A stretch of DNA of 64,000 bases from Paulinella micropora (lineage: Eukaryota > Cercozoa > Imbricatea > Euglyphida), in assembly GCA_009731375.1 (NCBI GenBank), contig BJOX01000323.1, forward strand, positions 516,499 through 580,498, written 5' to 3'. The first letter of the stretch is position 1. Each line of letters begins with the position of its first letter. Shown in pieces: positions 1 to 9,940 of the stretch. Both the position numbers and the translations under genes were made by a program. The notes beneath the pieces are model-generated. The model was given only the letters and a program-made list of their open reading frames with translations. It ran no database searches and was not told where the DNA came from.

Positions 1-2
1 AC

Positions 3-200
3 TTTTACTCAAGGTATAGTGAAAAAAAGAATGAATCGTGTGTTTGGTGTATTCAGTCTGCTTTAAATTCAAAGTTTAAATGTGTGTATAAGCATTTTAG
101 TGATATGTGTATAGGATGGGATGATGCACTGCCTTTAATGTGTGCGGGTGATAATAGATGGTATATGACACATACCTATGAATGCTCACTTCTTACTTGA
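3..200 (+). CDS. Cys-rich small protein, C-terminal part (element A)
   Basis: An open frame enters from the left edge and ends at TGA 198-200, giving 65 residues. Cysteines are regularly spaced (C-V-W-C, K-C-V-Y, D-M-C, L-M-C, E-C-S-L-L-T). The complement of 15360-15617 encodes a clearly homologous protein with the same cysteines, so selection or recent shared ancestry supports a real gene. The last codons overlap the 3' end of the convergent membrane-protein gene, the same tail-to-tail arrangement as in element B. The longer homologue starts with a hydrophobic stretch like a signal peptide, so I infer a secreted or membrane-exposed disulphide protein. The family is not recognised. Confidence 0.55.
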   Translation, partial: FYSRYSEKKNESCVWCIQSALNSKFKCVYKHFSDMCIGWDDALPLMCAGDNRWYMTHTYECSLLT

Positions 201-539
201 AGAATGTGATGGAAGGCAAATTCCTATGAGTAAGGTCAAAATTCCGACATAAGTATTAGCAACCTCACAAGGTAAGTTCTTTTCAGATAGCCTCACGATA
301 CAAAGTGTTATAATGGCAATAATGATACCAATTTGAAATAAGTATTTAATAAGTCGGCTGTCGGTCGGTCTGTTTTTTATACAACAACAATTCCAGTTAT
401 CTTCCAATTCGTGCTCTACTTTTTTTTCCTCAGTCTTTAGTTCTACTTCAAGAACACGAGACTTTAATTCTGGAGTTAGTTCGCCATCCATATCCATAAT
501 AGGCGGCGGTCTGTGAAGTCTAGTTGTATTATTGGACAT
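186..539 (-). CDS. Small membrane protein downstream of fibre gene (element A)
   Basis: A 117-residue protein: a Pro-rich N-terminus, a charged segment rich in E and K, then a C-C-C motif and two hydrophobic stretches (I-G-I-I-I-A-I-I-T-L-C-I-V and Y-V-G-I-L-T-L-L-I-G-I) that look like membrane segments. The gene at 15027-15374 is a close homologue, almost identical in the second half and diverged in the first 35 residues. In both elements it lies directly after the fibre gene on the same strand. By position it could anchor or accompany the fibre, but that is inference; the family is not recognised. The frame is intact. Confidence 0.7.
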   Translation of the reverse strand: MSNNTTRLHRPPPIMDMDGELTPELKSRVLEVELKTEEKKVEHELEDNWNCCCIKNRPTDSRLIKYLFQIGIIIAIITLCIVRLSEKNLPCEVANTYVGILTLLIGICLPSHSSSKK

Positions 540-683
540 GATATTTTAGAATTGCGTTTCGTGCTCCGCACTTTCACTTATTCTAAAACATCGTTTTTCT
601 TTATTGAAAATAAATAAATTGGTTTTCGATGTTTATCAACAAACGAGAATGAGCGAAGCGAATGAGAGTGAAGTTGATAAATA

Positions 684-3600
684 TCAAGGGAAAACGACTG
701 CTCGTATTTCTGCCAATTGATTTGCTTGGTCTTGTAGTATATTAAGTAAAAGTTTATTTTCTTTTTCTAAATTAACTACCTTTTCCGATAATTCCTGTGT
801 GGCCTTAATTAACGGGGCGATAAACTCGGAATAACCTATACCATAACCGACATCACCACTATCAACACATTTAACATTTTCTGGATTAACACTCACACCT
901 TTCAATTCGCATTCTTTTCTTTGCTTTGGACACGGAACCATAATTGTTTCTTTTATAAAACCGCAAAAATCTAGCATATTCATTTCTGTTAATACGATTT
1001 CTAATTCCTGTGCTATCAAACTCTTTCTTTGTTTCTTGTTGTCATAAATCATACGATAGCAGACTGGATTTAGCTTATTAATAAAATCTAAGCCTAAGCA
1101 TTCCTTTATATCTTCTTTTTTTCTCCTGTCTGAATATTGAATTGGATTAGACAATACCCATAATTGTCCATCGCTTGCTTTCAAAGACATTAAAGCATTA
1201 TTTGAACTATTCTCCCATATGAACCCACTCGTTGAAGAATTATTCACTCTAAATCTAATAGCATAAGAAGTTAATCCTCCGCCTACTCCTCCTGCTGGTG
1301 CTGTTCCTCCACTTAATGATTTATTTGCTCCAGACTGAGACATATGAATCCCACATGCTGAATCAGCAGTATCCCAAATAAATATTCCTCTCGCAATCGT
1401 CCCGTCTGTTTGTCCTTGAATTCCTATTTTTGCTCCATTAGTAGTTGTGGTCGTTAGCAACCCAGAGTATGTAATCCCCGCATTCGCAGTTAGTAAGCCA
1501 CTTGTTGCCAACGTTGTTGTTGATATCCCCGAATTTGCCGTTATTAATCCACTCGCGGTTGCCGTTGTTGTTGATATACCCGCATTCGCCGTTATCGCCC
1601 CACTCGCTGTAATCACCTTTGTTGTTAATAAACCCGATGTGTCAAGTTCCAGAGCGAGAGACCAAGGAACAGCAACCCCCACACTTTTCCCGCTATCATA
1701 CAAAAATCTAAGTTTATTATTCCATTAACTAATTAGAAAATTAGAACTCATATAACTTGATTTCCATCCGCCAGCATCTAAATACGCATCAAAGGTCATA
1801 TTTATGTTATTATGACTTATATTAGTTAGTTGAAAAGTAGGATAAATATCTTCCGTTGTAATAGCCTGCATATGTGCTCCAGTTGTATTATTATTATAAG
1901 TCCCATACAATTCTAAACACGCTGTTGTTCCTATTCCTTTCGTTGTATTGCCTATGATTATTGACATACCTGATGCTGTTGTTATTTTGTCGCTCGTTGA
2001 TAATGTTGTTGTAGTCATACCAGCAGTTGCAGTTAATGTAGTTCCCGTTATTGTTCCAGCACTTGTTATGTTGTTTGAGTTCATATCCAAAGCACCATAA
2101 AATCGCATACCGCCAGCATTGTTAAAACGGACAATGTCAGACGAAGCACTTTTATTATCCAAAAGTTTTGAAATATAAAGACCTGCTCCTTTTGCATCAA
2201 ATGCTACATTCGTGAATACATAACCTCTTTGGTTCGCGGTTCCACTTGTAGCGGTATTTAGAGTAAATAAGAAATATTGATAATCACCTGATGTCTGTGA
2301 AAAGAATATATTTCCTCCATTTTGGTTTAATATCCTCGCCCAATTATATGTTATATTTCCACCATTAATGATAGTTTGATTATTAAAATCAGCCGTTTGT
2401 GTTAAAGTTAGATATTTTATCGTAGTGCTCGCCCCATTAAATGTTTTATTTCCTGTTATGGTTTGGTCCGTTGTTAGTTTCACACAATTGTCATCCATAT
2501 ATTGTCTATTTACCGCTTCATTCGCATTTTGTGGTGCTCCTAGATTAACAATCCAACTACTATTACAATCTAATCCAGTAGCATTAAACCACGAAACAAT
2601 CGTCCCATCAATAATAAAACTTATTTTTTTCGCAGAAATTTCAAAGTTGTAATATGTTGCAGTATTCAAACTAGCAATTGACCCGATATTACTGGTAGAA
2701 TTGAAAACAATGAATGTTCCCTTTGTTGTTGAATTGATTGAATTTCCAGTAATTTCAACACCACTGCTATATGTCTTAATTCCTGCTATGGTTTGGTTTC
2801 CTGTTAGTTTCACATTTTGCCAGTCTTTTGTATCAACATAACTTTTATTTGCTCCATCTGTTGAAGCGGAAGGGTCGGCTAAGTTTGTTATTTTGTTGTT
2901 ATTCAAACTTAATGTTGTTCCAGTTGCAGTTATAATTAAAGTATTACCTGAATATAACTCTACATACGAACCAGTTATTTGTATCGGATACCAAGTCGCT
3001 GTTGCTGTTTTTTGTGCTGCAATCATTCCTATTTTTGTATCAAATGCTATACAGATGCAGTCAAAAGTAGTAGGATTGGATGAACCACTTACTTCTAAAG
3101 TTGATGTAAATTTTTTATTTCCTGCTATGGTTTGGTCTCCTGTTAGTTTAACCACCGAAGTATCAAGGACAGAAACATCCACACCATCAACAAGATTTAC
3201 ATTTGTTATGCTTTGGCTTTTCATATTAATACACGCACTCGCATTTATTATACTGCTAAATGTTTTAATTCCTCCTATGGTTTGGTCTCCTGTTAGTTTA
3301 ACCACCGAACCATCAACTGCGAGATTTGCGAGATTAATTCCATTATACGTAGAAGCCCCTGGAATAGCATAACCGCCCATATTTAGTGCCCCCGTCATAC
3401 TAGCAGTGCCGTCTAATCTAAGAAAGGGTGGTGTGGTGTTTCTCCATTGTCCCGTGCTATAAATAAGCAGTTGGTTATCTGCTGGGAAGCCTGATATTGT
3501 CACATCGCTGTGGCTATCTATACTTCCACTCGCTGACACTTTATCATTATTATCTTGATGCTCGAATATCCATTCATCAACATCTTTGGTATTTAGTAAA

Positions 3601-4167
3601 TTAACTCCTGTTATATTCTTCCTTCCCATACTAATATTGCCAAATTCATCAACATTTATCTGAAATGTTTTATTTACCCAGTTTATTGAATTATATGTTA
3701 GATAACTATTCATTGCTATCGGCGCGGTTATAACCACATCTGAAAGTGTATCAATTGAACCAAGGGCTGTATTCTTCCATTTGCCTTCTACATCGTTGTA
3801 AGTTAAGTATTGTCCGCTCGCTTGTGCAAATATGTTTGTGTCTATCAAATTATACAAAGGCTGGTTTGGTGCGGATTGGAAGTATTAGAGCGGTGTTGAG
3901 TTGAGGCTTTGACTTCGTCATTATCCCTTACTCGTGCTCTGTGTAGTATAAATCTTTTCCTTCTTTGATGTCGGTTGTTGATTTTAAAGCGAGACGTGTG
4001 TCAAATCGCGCATCAGTATAATAAAGATTTATTGGGTCGGAATCTTCTGGCACTCTGTCTGTATTCAGACCGACTATGTTTGTGTTGGTTAAGTCTAAGT
4101 TAAGTATGTTTAGACTATCAACAGCCAACTCATTATGGCCGAGTAAACTTTTGTACTGACTATCCAT
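684..4167 (-). pseudogene. Long fibre protein with C-terminal S74 chaperone domain (element A copy)
   Basis: Three consecutive frames (4167-3928, 3857-1725, 1703-684) make one fibre-like protein of roughly 1,130 residues. The middle is built of repeats of the type V-K-L-T-G-D-Q-T-I-x-G-x-K-T-F and L-x-M-N-x-x-x-I-T-N, typical of trimeric beta-structured phage and virus fibres. The C-terminus carries the peptidase S74 (intramolecular chaperone) signature Y-S-D-R-R-K-K-E-D-I-K near 1130, followed by a coiled coil. In characterised members S74 domains assist trimer folding and cleave themselves at the conserved Ser. Breaks: a frameshift near 3880 and an in-frame TAA at 1725-1727, which element B also has at the equivalent place. 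Likely role: host attachment. This is the less damaged of the two copies. Confidence 0.75.
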
Positions 4168-4305
4168 TGTATATTATAATAAATATTTAATTTTAAAAAT
4201 ACTAAAAAATAATAATCTTAGTATAAAATGCCGTCTCCCGAAGCGAGCCGACAAAATTGGGGAAAAGCAGTCGATTGAATTAAATAAAAAGCAAAGCAGA
4301 GAAAA
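4168..4305. promoter_or_regulatory. Divergent intergenic region, fibre / acidic protein (element A)
   Basis: An AT-rich spacer separates the divergent fibre gene (-) and acidic protein gene (+). Element B has the same divergent pair with a 90-bp spacer at 10484-10572. It must hold both promoters, but I cannot assign individual elements. Confidence 0.35.
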
Positions 4306-4755
4306 ATGGAACATGCCAAAAAGGTTTTGGAACAATACCGAAATGCAGTTAAAAGCGAAGACGAAGATATGGAACGAAAAATAGCAGAGATAGAAAATAA
4401 GAATTTAGCAACAGATATTATTAATGAGAAGGATCAAGATGACACACCCGAGCAGAGTGAGAGTGAAGATGAATGTGATTTTACTGATATCATCGCTGAA
4501 AAGATTGCGAAAATGAATATAAGAAGAAAGAAAGCGGAAACGAAGAGAGAAAAGAAGAAGAGTAAGAAACCAGAGCCTGAGCCTGAGGAGAGTGAAGAAA
4601 GTGAAAGTGAGAGTAGTGAAGAAGAAGAACCGAAACCTAAGAAAGGGAAAGGAAAAAAGTCTAGCAGTGTGAGTGTGAAAGTATATAATCAATCTTCTGG
4701 TGGTGCTAAGAAGGAAAAAAATAATGACATTGAAAAATGTTTCTTGAAGTTTTAA
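4306..4755 (+). CDS. Acidic Ser/Glu- and Lys-rich protein (element A)
   Basis: A 149-residue, low-complexity charged protein. It has an acidic patch (E-D-E-C-D-F-T-D-I-I-A-E-K-I-A-K-M), then mixed K/E and S/E tracts, and a C-terminal S-V-S-V-K-V-Y-N-Q motif. The gene at 9941-10483 in element B matches in layout: D-F-V-D-L-I-A-D-K-I-S-K-M, S/E tract, and I-S-V-N-V-Y-N-Q near the end. Both sit divergently from the fibre gene. The conserved blocks in a changing low-complexity background point to a real structural or scaffold-like protein of this PLV lineage. The function is unknown. The stop overlaps the stop of the convergent methylase gene. Confidence 0.65.
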   Translation: MEHAKKVLEQYRNAVKSEDEDMERKIAEIENKNLATDIINEKDQDDTPEQSESEDECDFTDIIAEKIAKMNIRRKKAETKREKKKSKKPEPEPEESEESESESSEEEEPKPKKGKGKKSSSVSVKVYNQSSGGAKKEKNNDIEKCFLKF

Positions 4756-5494
4756 AAGTTTGAAATCAATAATTCTCTCACTGCTTTTCTGTCAGAACCA
4801 TTTAATACATAAGTTGTTTTCACTTTCCTTATCTTAAAGTCTTTAAAGATGTGTTTTATTTTTTTGGAATAGTTATAAGATAAAATAAATTTATATTTTA
4901 TTCCTTTTACATCACTAAATATTTCTTCTGGTGATACATAATGATTATATCCTCATCTTTTTTTTTCACCTTCTTCATATGGTGGATCTAGATAGAAAAA
5001 TGTCTCTGGTGTGTCATATTTTTTTTTATTACTTTTTTGAAGTCTTTATTTAATATAATAGTATCTTTTAATTTATCTTTTATTTTGTTTATGTTTTTCT
5101 TAAAATTCTCTCTTGAAGCAGGACGACTATAATCTCTTAGATCTGCGAAAACCTCTCTCTTTCCACCGAATGAATTGAATGATAAATATAAATTTCTGTA
5201 AAGTCTCATACTCGGTTCTTTGAATTTCCATTTTTTAAATTTTTTAAATTTGCTTCTTGAAGGTGTAAAATCATATTTATTAATTGTTTCTGCTGGCACT
5301 TTCTTCATATCTTTCCATATATGATAAATATCTTTATCCAAATCATTGATGACTTCTAAATCAGATGGAACTTTTTTTCTAAATATGCTTCCAGCACCAA
5401 TGAAAGATTCAACATAAACTTTGTGAGTTGGTATTAATGGAATAATCACTTTTTTCAGAAAATGTTTTCCTCCTACCCTAGCAAAAAATGACAT
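4752..5494 (-). pseudogene. Dam-type (D12 class) DNA adenine-N6 methyltransferase, broken
   Basis: The start at 5494 was chosen because the protein then begins just before the SAM-binding motif (F-F-A-R-V-G-G-K, the F-x-G-x-K motif I of Dam enzymes). Next come V-E-S-F-I-G-A-G-S-I-F and I-N-D-L-D-K-D-I, both typical of the D12 class. The catalytic D-P-P-Y motif is at about 4980, but in another frame: a shift lies near 5020 at a T-run, and an in-frame stop follows near 4957. The downstream homology continues to a stop at 4752. The enzyme would methylate adenine in DNA. PLVs and giant viruses often carry such enzymes, sometimes beside restriction functions; none is visible here. Element B lacks a counterpart. 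Confidence 0.75.
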
Positions 5495-5509
5495 ATTATA
5501 TAATATAGT

Positions 5510-6501
5510 ATGGATCATAAACATACAATTATTAATAATCAAAATCGTAATAGTCAATTAGAAGACACACTTACGGAAGTAGTTAAAACAAAAGAAGAAG
5601 AAACCCTTGAAATTCACCACCAGAAGAAGAATCCGAAAATATGGAATACTATATGGGTTGATAAACCATTAGACTAAGTTTTCTTAGACTTAGCAGATAT
5701 GAGTAAAATAAAAGATAAGAAGGAAATAAAGGATATGCTTGGATGTTAGTTTGGATTGATTGTCATTCAAGATATTTAATAATTATTCCATTAAAAAATA
5801 AAACAGCAAAAGAAGTCTATTATGCTTTAAAATCAATCAAATATAAACAGAAATCAATTACTACTGACAGCGGGAGAGAATATAAAGGAGCAACTCGTGA
5901 ATATTTTAATGAAAATTGAATTAAACATGATGTGGTTGAAGTTGGCGACCATAGAGCCTTAGCGGTTGTTGATAGAGTAACAAGGAGTATTAGAAGATGG
6001 TTAGACCTTTTATTTGAAACCAATCGTAATTTTGATTGGGTCAGTTATATTCAAGACTTAGTATATGCTTATAATCATAAAGTTCATTCTACAACAGGAA
6101 GCAGACCGATTGATATTTTTACAGGTCGTGATAAGAATAAACAGAAAATCAATCGTGATCATTTAATTGACGACTATAGCATTGGCGATAAGGTGAGGAA
6201 GGAATTGAAGAGACGGATGCTTGAAAAAGGTGGAAAGCAGTTTAGTAAGCAGATTTACAAAGTAATAGGTAGGTCTTGCTTTGAAATCATTCTCTCTGAT
6301 AATGAATTAGTATCACCGAGAGAACTTCTAAAAACTGAATTTACTAAATCAGTAGATGAAGAAAAGCAAGTAAAAGATAAAGAGAAAAAAATAACTAAGG
6401 AACGAAACACACAGAGATTATTAAAACGTGAAGATATTGATAAAGGTAATGTAAGAACTTCAGATAGAATAAGGAAGAAGAAACAAATATTAGATTTATA
6501 A
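5510..6501 (+). pseudogene. Retrovirus-type (rve) integrase, degenerate (element A)
   Basis: The homology starts at ATG 5510, only 15 bp from the divergent methylase start, and runs to a stop at 6499-6501. It matches the element B integrase in N-terminal H-H-x-K-N-P motif, first catalytic region (F-L-D-L-A-D-M-S-K), second Asp (T-T-D-S-G-R-E-Y), third acidic position (V-V-D-R-V-T-R-S) and the C-terminal R-I-R-K-K-K-x-I-L-D-L tail. It has in-frame stops near 5675, 5741 and 5918 and at least one frameshift near 5750, so it cannot be active. In intact relatives the enzyme inserts the viral genome into host DNA. The gene lies in the opposite relative orientation to that in element B. Confidence 0.8.
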
Positions 6502-6802
6502 ATTGAAAGCATTTAGTCCTATTGGTCCGTTAGTGTTAGGTGCTTTTTATTTGTTTTATATTTCGATAAATATCTTCTTGTTACTTCAACTCCACACACA
6601 CATTTCACGATTAAATGATTCTGCTCTCTTCGTCTTTGAAGAATATTTTCATAATTATTATCATAATATTTTTCTTTCTTTGTTTTATGTCTTCTAAATT
6701 TTTATTTCTATATTTTCTGCCTTTTTCCTCTATAATTTCACGATTACTTTCATAATATTCTTTTTTCGTTTTCTTTATTTTCTCAATATTTAAGTTTCTA
6801 TA
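6502..6802 (-). pseudogene. Frameshifted C-terminal tail of the GIY-YIG gene
   Basis: On the minus strand, translation in changing frames gives K/N/Y/E-rich text of the type K-E-Y-Y-E-x-N-R-E. It continues the repetitive tail of the GIY-YIG protein beyond its present stop at 6803. Such tails are common in viral GIY-YIG homing-type proteins. No other gene is visible here. Confidence 0.4.
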
Positions 6803-7163
6803 TTATTTATTTTCATTTAACATTCTATCACGATTTTCTTTATAATATTTTCTACTATTTCCATTTCGTGTTTCTTTGTTATCTTCGTGATATTCTTTTC
6901 TGCTTCTACCAGCTACAACCTTATTAACACATTCACTCTCTCTAATTATTTCTCCTTCTCTCCTGCTAAGTTGCATTTTGTTTTCACATTTGTATTCTTC
7001 TATTAATTCAATGTAATTATCTTCATACTTTATAATATCAAAAGAAGAAACAAAACCATATTTTCCTTTGATGTGTTGTTTGTAATTTATCCTATGTTGA
7101 TACAATCTTTTATGTAGTGGGTTAGTAGTAGAACCAATATATATTTGGGCAGTCTGGTATGAA
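6803..7163 (-). pseudogene. GIY-YIG endonuclease, 3' part, interrupted by element B
   Basis: The open frame contains I-Y-I-G-S-T-T (the YIG half of the motif), then K-R-L-Y-Q-H-R with the conserved Arg, and E-G-E-I-I-R-E, followed by a K/N/Y-rich tail. The first GIY half is missing because element B starts at 7164; the codons before it are TIR sequence. The missing 5' part is at 30187-30266, with a G-K-I-Y motif in the matching frame. GIY-YIG nucleases cut DNA and are often mobile themselves. Here the gene is part of element A and served as the insertion target. Confidence 0.8.
7158..7163. repeat. 6-bp target site duplication, left copy (TATGAA)
   Basis: TATGAA directly outside the left TIR is repeated exactly at 30181-30186 outside the right TIR. 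A 5-6 bp duplication is the known mark of Polinton/Maverick-type integration. Confidence 0.85.
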
Positions 7164-7286
7164 AGTCGTATAGGGTCGCACTTGGGCACGCTTTTTCAAG
7201 ACATACCACCCGCCACCAGAGACACACCCGGCGGGCCCGGACGGGACAAAATGACAACGGACGGTAAAAAGTGGAAACGGACAATA
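7164..7286 (+). repeat. Left terminal inverted repeat of element B
   Basis: It starts AGTCGTATAGGGTCGCACTT. The complement of 30058-30180 matches along its whole length with roughly 10% differences, including two in the first four bases. The inner end is where alignment fades, after GGAAACNGACAA. It contains repeated GGACGG-type words. A start with AG is usual for Polinton-type TIRs. Confidence 0.9.
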
Positions 7287-7523
7287 AAATGATACACATA
7301 GCCTTGCTCAACATGTCAATTTGCGAAAAAAGAAATATATTGGGTTTTGCGAATTTTCTTTACTTTTTTGTTAAAGTTTCTGTTAGATAGAAAAATGAAA
7401 TAGAATTAATCAGCCAAAACTTCAACCATATGATTATACCAAAATCGTCTAATCATATATGCGTTTTCGCTTCTGTTTTTCTGTTTTTTGCGAACCATAA
7501 AGCTTATTCATACCCCTCATATA

Positions 7524-8009
7524 ATGTCATTAAATCTCATACCAAACAATGTAAAAGATAAATATATTTGGAAAGAACAGTTTAAAGCAAGTAGTTATAG
7601 CTTGAATAAACTAAATGAATTGAAAATAAAGGCAGATAAAGAGATTGAAAAAGACGAAGCGATAATTGAGAATATGAAGAAAGAGTTGATGAATAAGAAG
7701 GAGAGGCGAGATGCGTTGAAAGAGACGATATATGACAGAGATAAGGAGAGAGACGAGATAGAAGAAGACTTAATGGAGGATAGACGAAATAAGTTGAAGA
7801 AAAGAAAGATTGAGAGTGAAATAAGATTGATGAAGCATTGGAAGAAGCAGAATAGAGGAATGATAGTGGCAGAGGAGCTTGTTAAGATGGAAAAAATGAT
7901 TGAAAAAGGAACGACATTTACAGAAGCATGTATGATGATGAAAAGATTAGATGAAATAGGGATAGACGTAGGGGAAGGTAATAGAAATATGAATAAAGCG
8001 TATAAATAA
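7524..8009 (+). CDS. Coiled-coil protein next to left TIR
   Basis: A 161-residue protein if started at ATG 7524 (M-S-L-N-L-I-P); a non-ATG start 36 bases upstream is possible but less likely. After a short N-terminus it is a highly charged K/E/R/D heptad-rich stretch (residues about 30-120) expected to form a coiled coil, followed by a Met-rich segment. The frame is intact, which is unusual in this element. It is the first gene inside the left TIR. I do not recognise the family. Possible roles such as DNA-end or scaffold binding are guesses only. Confidence 0.55.
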   Translation: MSLNLIPNNVKDKYIWKEQFKASSYSLNKLNELKIKADKEIEKDEAIIENMKKELMNKKERRDALKETIYDRDKERDEIEEDLMEDRRNKLKKRKIESEIRLMKHWKKQNRGMIVAEELVKMEKMIEKGTTFTEACMMMKRLDEIGIDVGEGNRNMNKAYK

Positions 8010-8098
8010 TTGATTTTATATAAGTCATGTGCACGACATTAAACTACCCCTACATATACATACATAGTTTGTCCCTGTGTATGCATGTGTAGGTCGCG

Positions 8099-8583
8099 AT
8101 GGCTGAGCAGCAACCTCCTGCTGCTGCTGACCCTGATATTGAAGTAATCATTTCTATTTTTGTTTCTTTATTTACCTGCTGTATGCTTATTTAGGAGCTG
8201 GCAGAAGGTGTTCAGGCGGTTAACGTGAATGTACCGCGCGAATTAGTAGGCAGGGTGCTGGGCGTAAGAAGGGCGCAAAAAAAGGAGGCCGAAAAGCTGG
8301 AACTCCAAACGCACCAAGAATGTTAGCAAATGATTATTTCGCGTCCATAAACAAAGAAGAAGGAACAGCTATCGTTTTTGCTGAGGCAAAAGGAGGCAGA
8401 GTGTTTACTCCAGGATGGGGATACAAATCTGATCCCAAAATAGCTGAACTATATGTTGTAGCTTACACTGATGGTTCATACGCTCTTTTCAGAAAGTGGG
8501 CTAACATTCAACCTATTTCAAATAACCACGAAATGGTTATCAAATCGGCTTACAAAGCAGAGTTTAATGCTGGTGTTGATTAA
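8099..8583 (+). CDS. Unknown protein; candidate intron and one frameshift
   Basis: ATG 8099 opens a short Pro/Ala-rich exon (8099-8143) followed by GTAATC...TTATTTAG. If this 51-bp segment is removed as an intron (8144-8194), the frame continues with E-L-A-E-G-V-Q-A-V; unspliced, it stops at the TAG of the acceptor. A one-base shift near 8245 then connects to a Lys/Gly-rich stretch (G-R-K-K-G-A-K-K-G-G-R-K-A-G) and an 87-residue domain starting M-L-A-N-D-Y-F-A and ending at 8583. That domain has no family I recognise. Alternatively the last part (8320-8583) is the gene and the upstream part is debris. Confidence 0.4.
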
Positions 8584-8649
8584 AGTAGAGAAGAGGATTG
8601 ATGAAAAACGTTTTTAATGACTTAGCTTCCGGTTTCATTAATTACATCT

Positions 8650-8690
8650 ATCGATTGCAAAGCTACGCTTGCAAAGCGTATGTAGTCGAT
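8650..8690. repeat. Short hairpin repeat, family 2, copy 1
   Basis: ATTGCAAAGCTACG followed by the hairpin TACGCTT-GCA-AAGCGTA (8664-8680), itself within an outer TATCGA...TCGATA pair. It lies between two convergent genes. Related copies with compensating stem changes are at 19392-19420 and, inverted, 23851-23877. Confidence 0.6.
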
Positions 8691-9353
8691 AATAACTTAC
8701 AAATCAAGTATCTCTTTTTCCTTTCTAATCCGGGCACTACTACGAATATTCTCCGGTTTTATATCTAATGATTTTAATAAGTGGCCTGTCTTTTTTTCCT
8801 TAGTTACTTCCTTGACTTTATCAGCTAGTTGAGGTTTAACTTCTTCCGGTTGTTGTTCTTTCATTTTGGACTTTAATAATTGTTGAGGAATGACTAGTTC
8901 TTTTTCACCAAGTATCAACTTAAAACCTTTCCGGTCTTTTACTGTATATACTTTCTTTAAGTATTGAACATCACCCTTAGAAAAAACAGTTCTTTCTAGT
9001 TCTTTTCTTACTGTTGAGCCCTTAGGAAATTTATTAATAAGACCAGCTCTATATATTTCTTGATCGTTTTTCTTTTTACCCTCATAGACTTCCATAGGTG
9101 TAGCTTTTATTGTATTATGGTATGTATTGTTGTAATTTTCCACAATTTCATAAATGTAAGGAACCCAAATGAAATTATCATTAACTTCCCACATAAAATT
9201 TAAATCGTTCCTTATTGTTCTAATAAATCTATCTACTATGCCCATAATTCGGTGCTCGCCAACTTCGTTAGTTGTGTGTTGAATGTCGTTGTCTTTAAAG
9301 TATTCAGCGACTTGTCCTTTATATTCACTGCCGTTGTCGGACGTAATTCTTTT

Positions 9354-9571
9354 AGGTTTAGGTATTTTCTTTAATCCTTCTAATACTTCACTGGTTGTTT
9401 TATTTTTGATCGGTTCAATCCAACCACGACGAGAATAAACATCAATCATTACTAATCCAAAAAGGTTTAGGCATTTTTTTAAATCCTTCTAATACTTCAC
9501 TGGTTGTTTTATTTTTGATCGGTTCAATCCAACCACGACGAGAATAAACATCAATCATTACTAATCCAAAA
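9354..9571. repeat. Tandem 109-bp duplication inside integrase gene
   Basis: Units 9354-9462 and 9463-9571 are nearly identical (both begin AGGTTTAGG and end AATCCAAAA). Because 109 is not a multiple of 3, the reading frame is lost. The near-identity points to a recent event or an assembly artefact. Confidence 0.85.
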
Positions 9572-9752
9572 TTGTAGTTTTTGTTTCCTTTCTTAGTAGC
9601 TATTTTAGACATATCCATAAGGTCAATAAACACTTGACTTAATGGTTCAGGCTCAGGGGCTAGTATAATATTCCATTTTTTAGGGTTCTTAGATTGATGG
9701 TGTATTTCAGAAGCCTCTTCAATTTTCTGTTTTTCAAGTTCTTCTTCATTTA

Positions 9753-9779
9753 GCGGAGACTCCGCCTCCGCACCTCCGG
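9753..9779 (-). repeat. Palindromic repeat, family 1, inside integrase frame
   Basis: The complement reads CCGGAGGTGCGGAGGCGGAG followed by TCTCCGC, with GCGGAG...CTCCGC able to pair. The same sequence recurs at 15650-15674, 17344-17369, 22087-22111 and 23823-23849. Confidence 0.65.
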
Positions 9780-9940
9780 TTTCAGTATTTTGTGTATCGC
9801 CTACAGCGATAGCTGTATGCTTATGGTCCATTGCCATATGCGACTACATAGGAAGGTAGTTTATCACGATATATAAAAGAGTAAATAATAAGTCGTGCAT
9901 AAAGTATATATATTAGAACTTTAAAAATATCTTTGAAACA

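Larger units (their letters stand above)
8697..9837 (-). pseudogene. Retrovirus-type (rve) integrase of element B, disrupted by a 109-bp duplication
   Basis: Order on the minus strand: an N-terminal region with H-H-Q-S-K-N-P; the catalytic core with F-I-D-L-M-D-M and V-M-I-D-V-Y-S-R-R-G-W; T-S-D-N-G-S-E-Y (second Asp); G-I-V-D-R-F-I-R-T-I-R at the usual Glu position (here Asp); then a K/E-rich C-terminus ending R-I-R-K-E-K-E-I-L-D-L. A tandem 109-bp duplication (9354-9571) shifts the frame and splits the gene; otherwise it is open. The enzyme would integrate the linear viral genome and make the 6-bp duplication seen here. A palindromic repeat (9753-9779) is inserted in frame near the N-terminus, encoding G-G-A-E-A-E-S-P. 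Confidence 0.85.

Noticed and set aside
2893-3372. 159-residue frame on the + strand
   Set aside because: Antisense shadow of the fibre repeats; similar shadows occur at 1447, 2425 and 12173.
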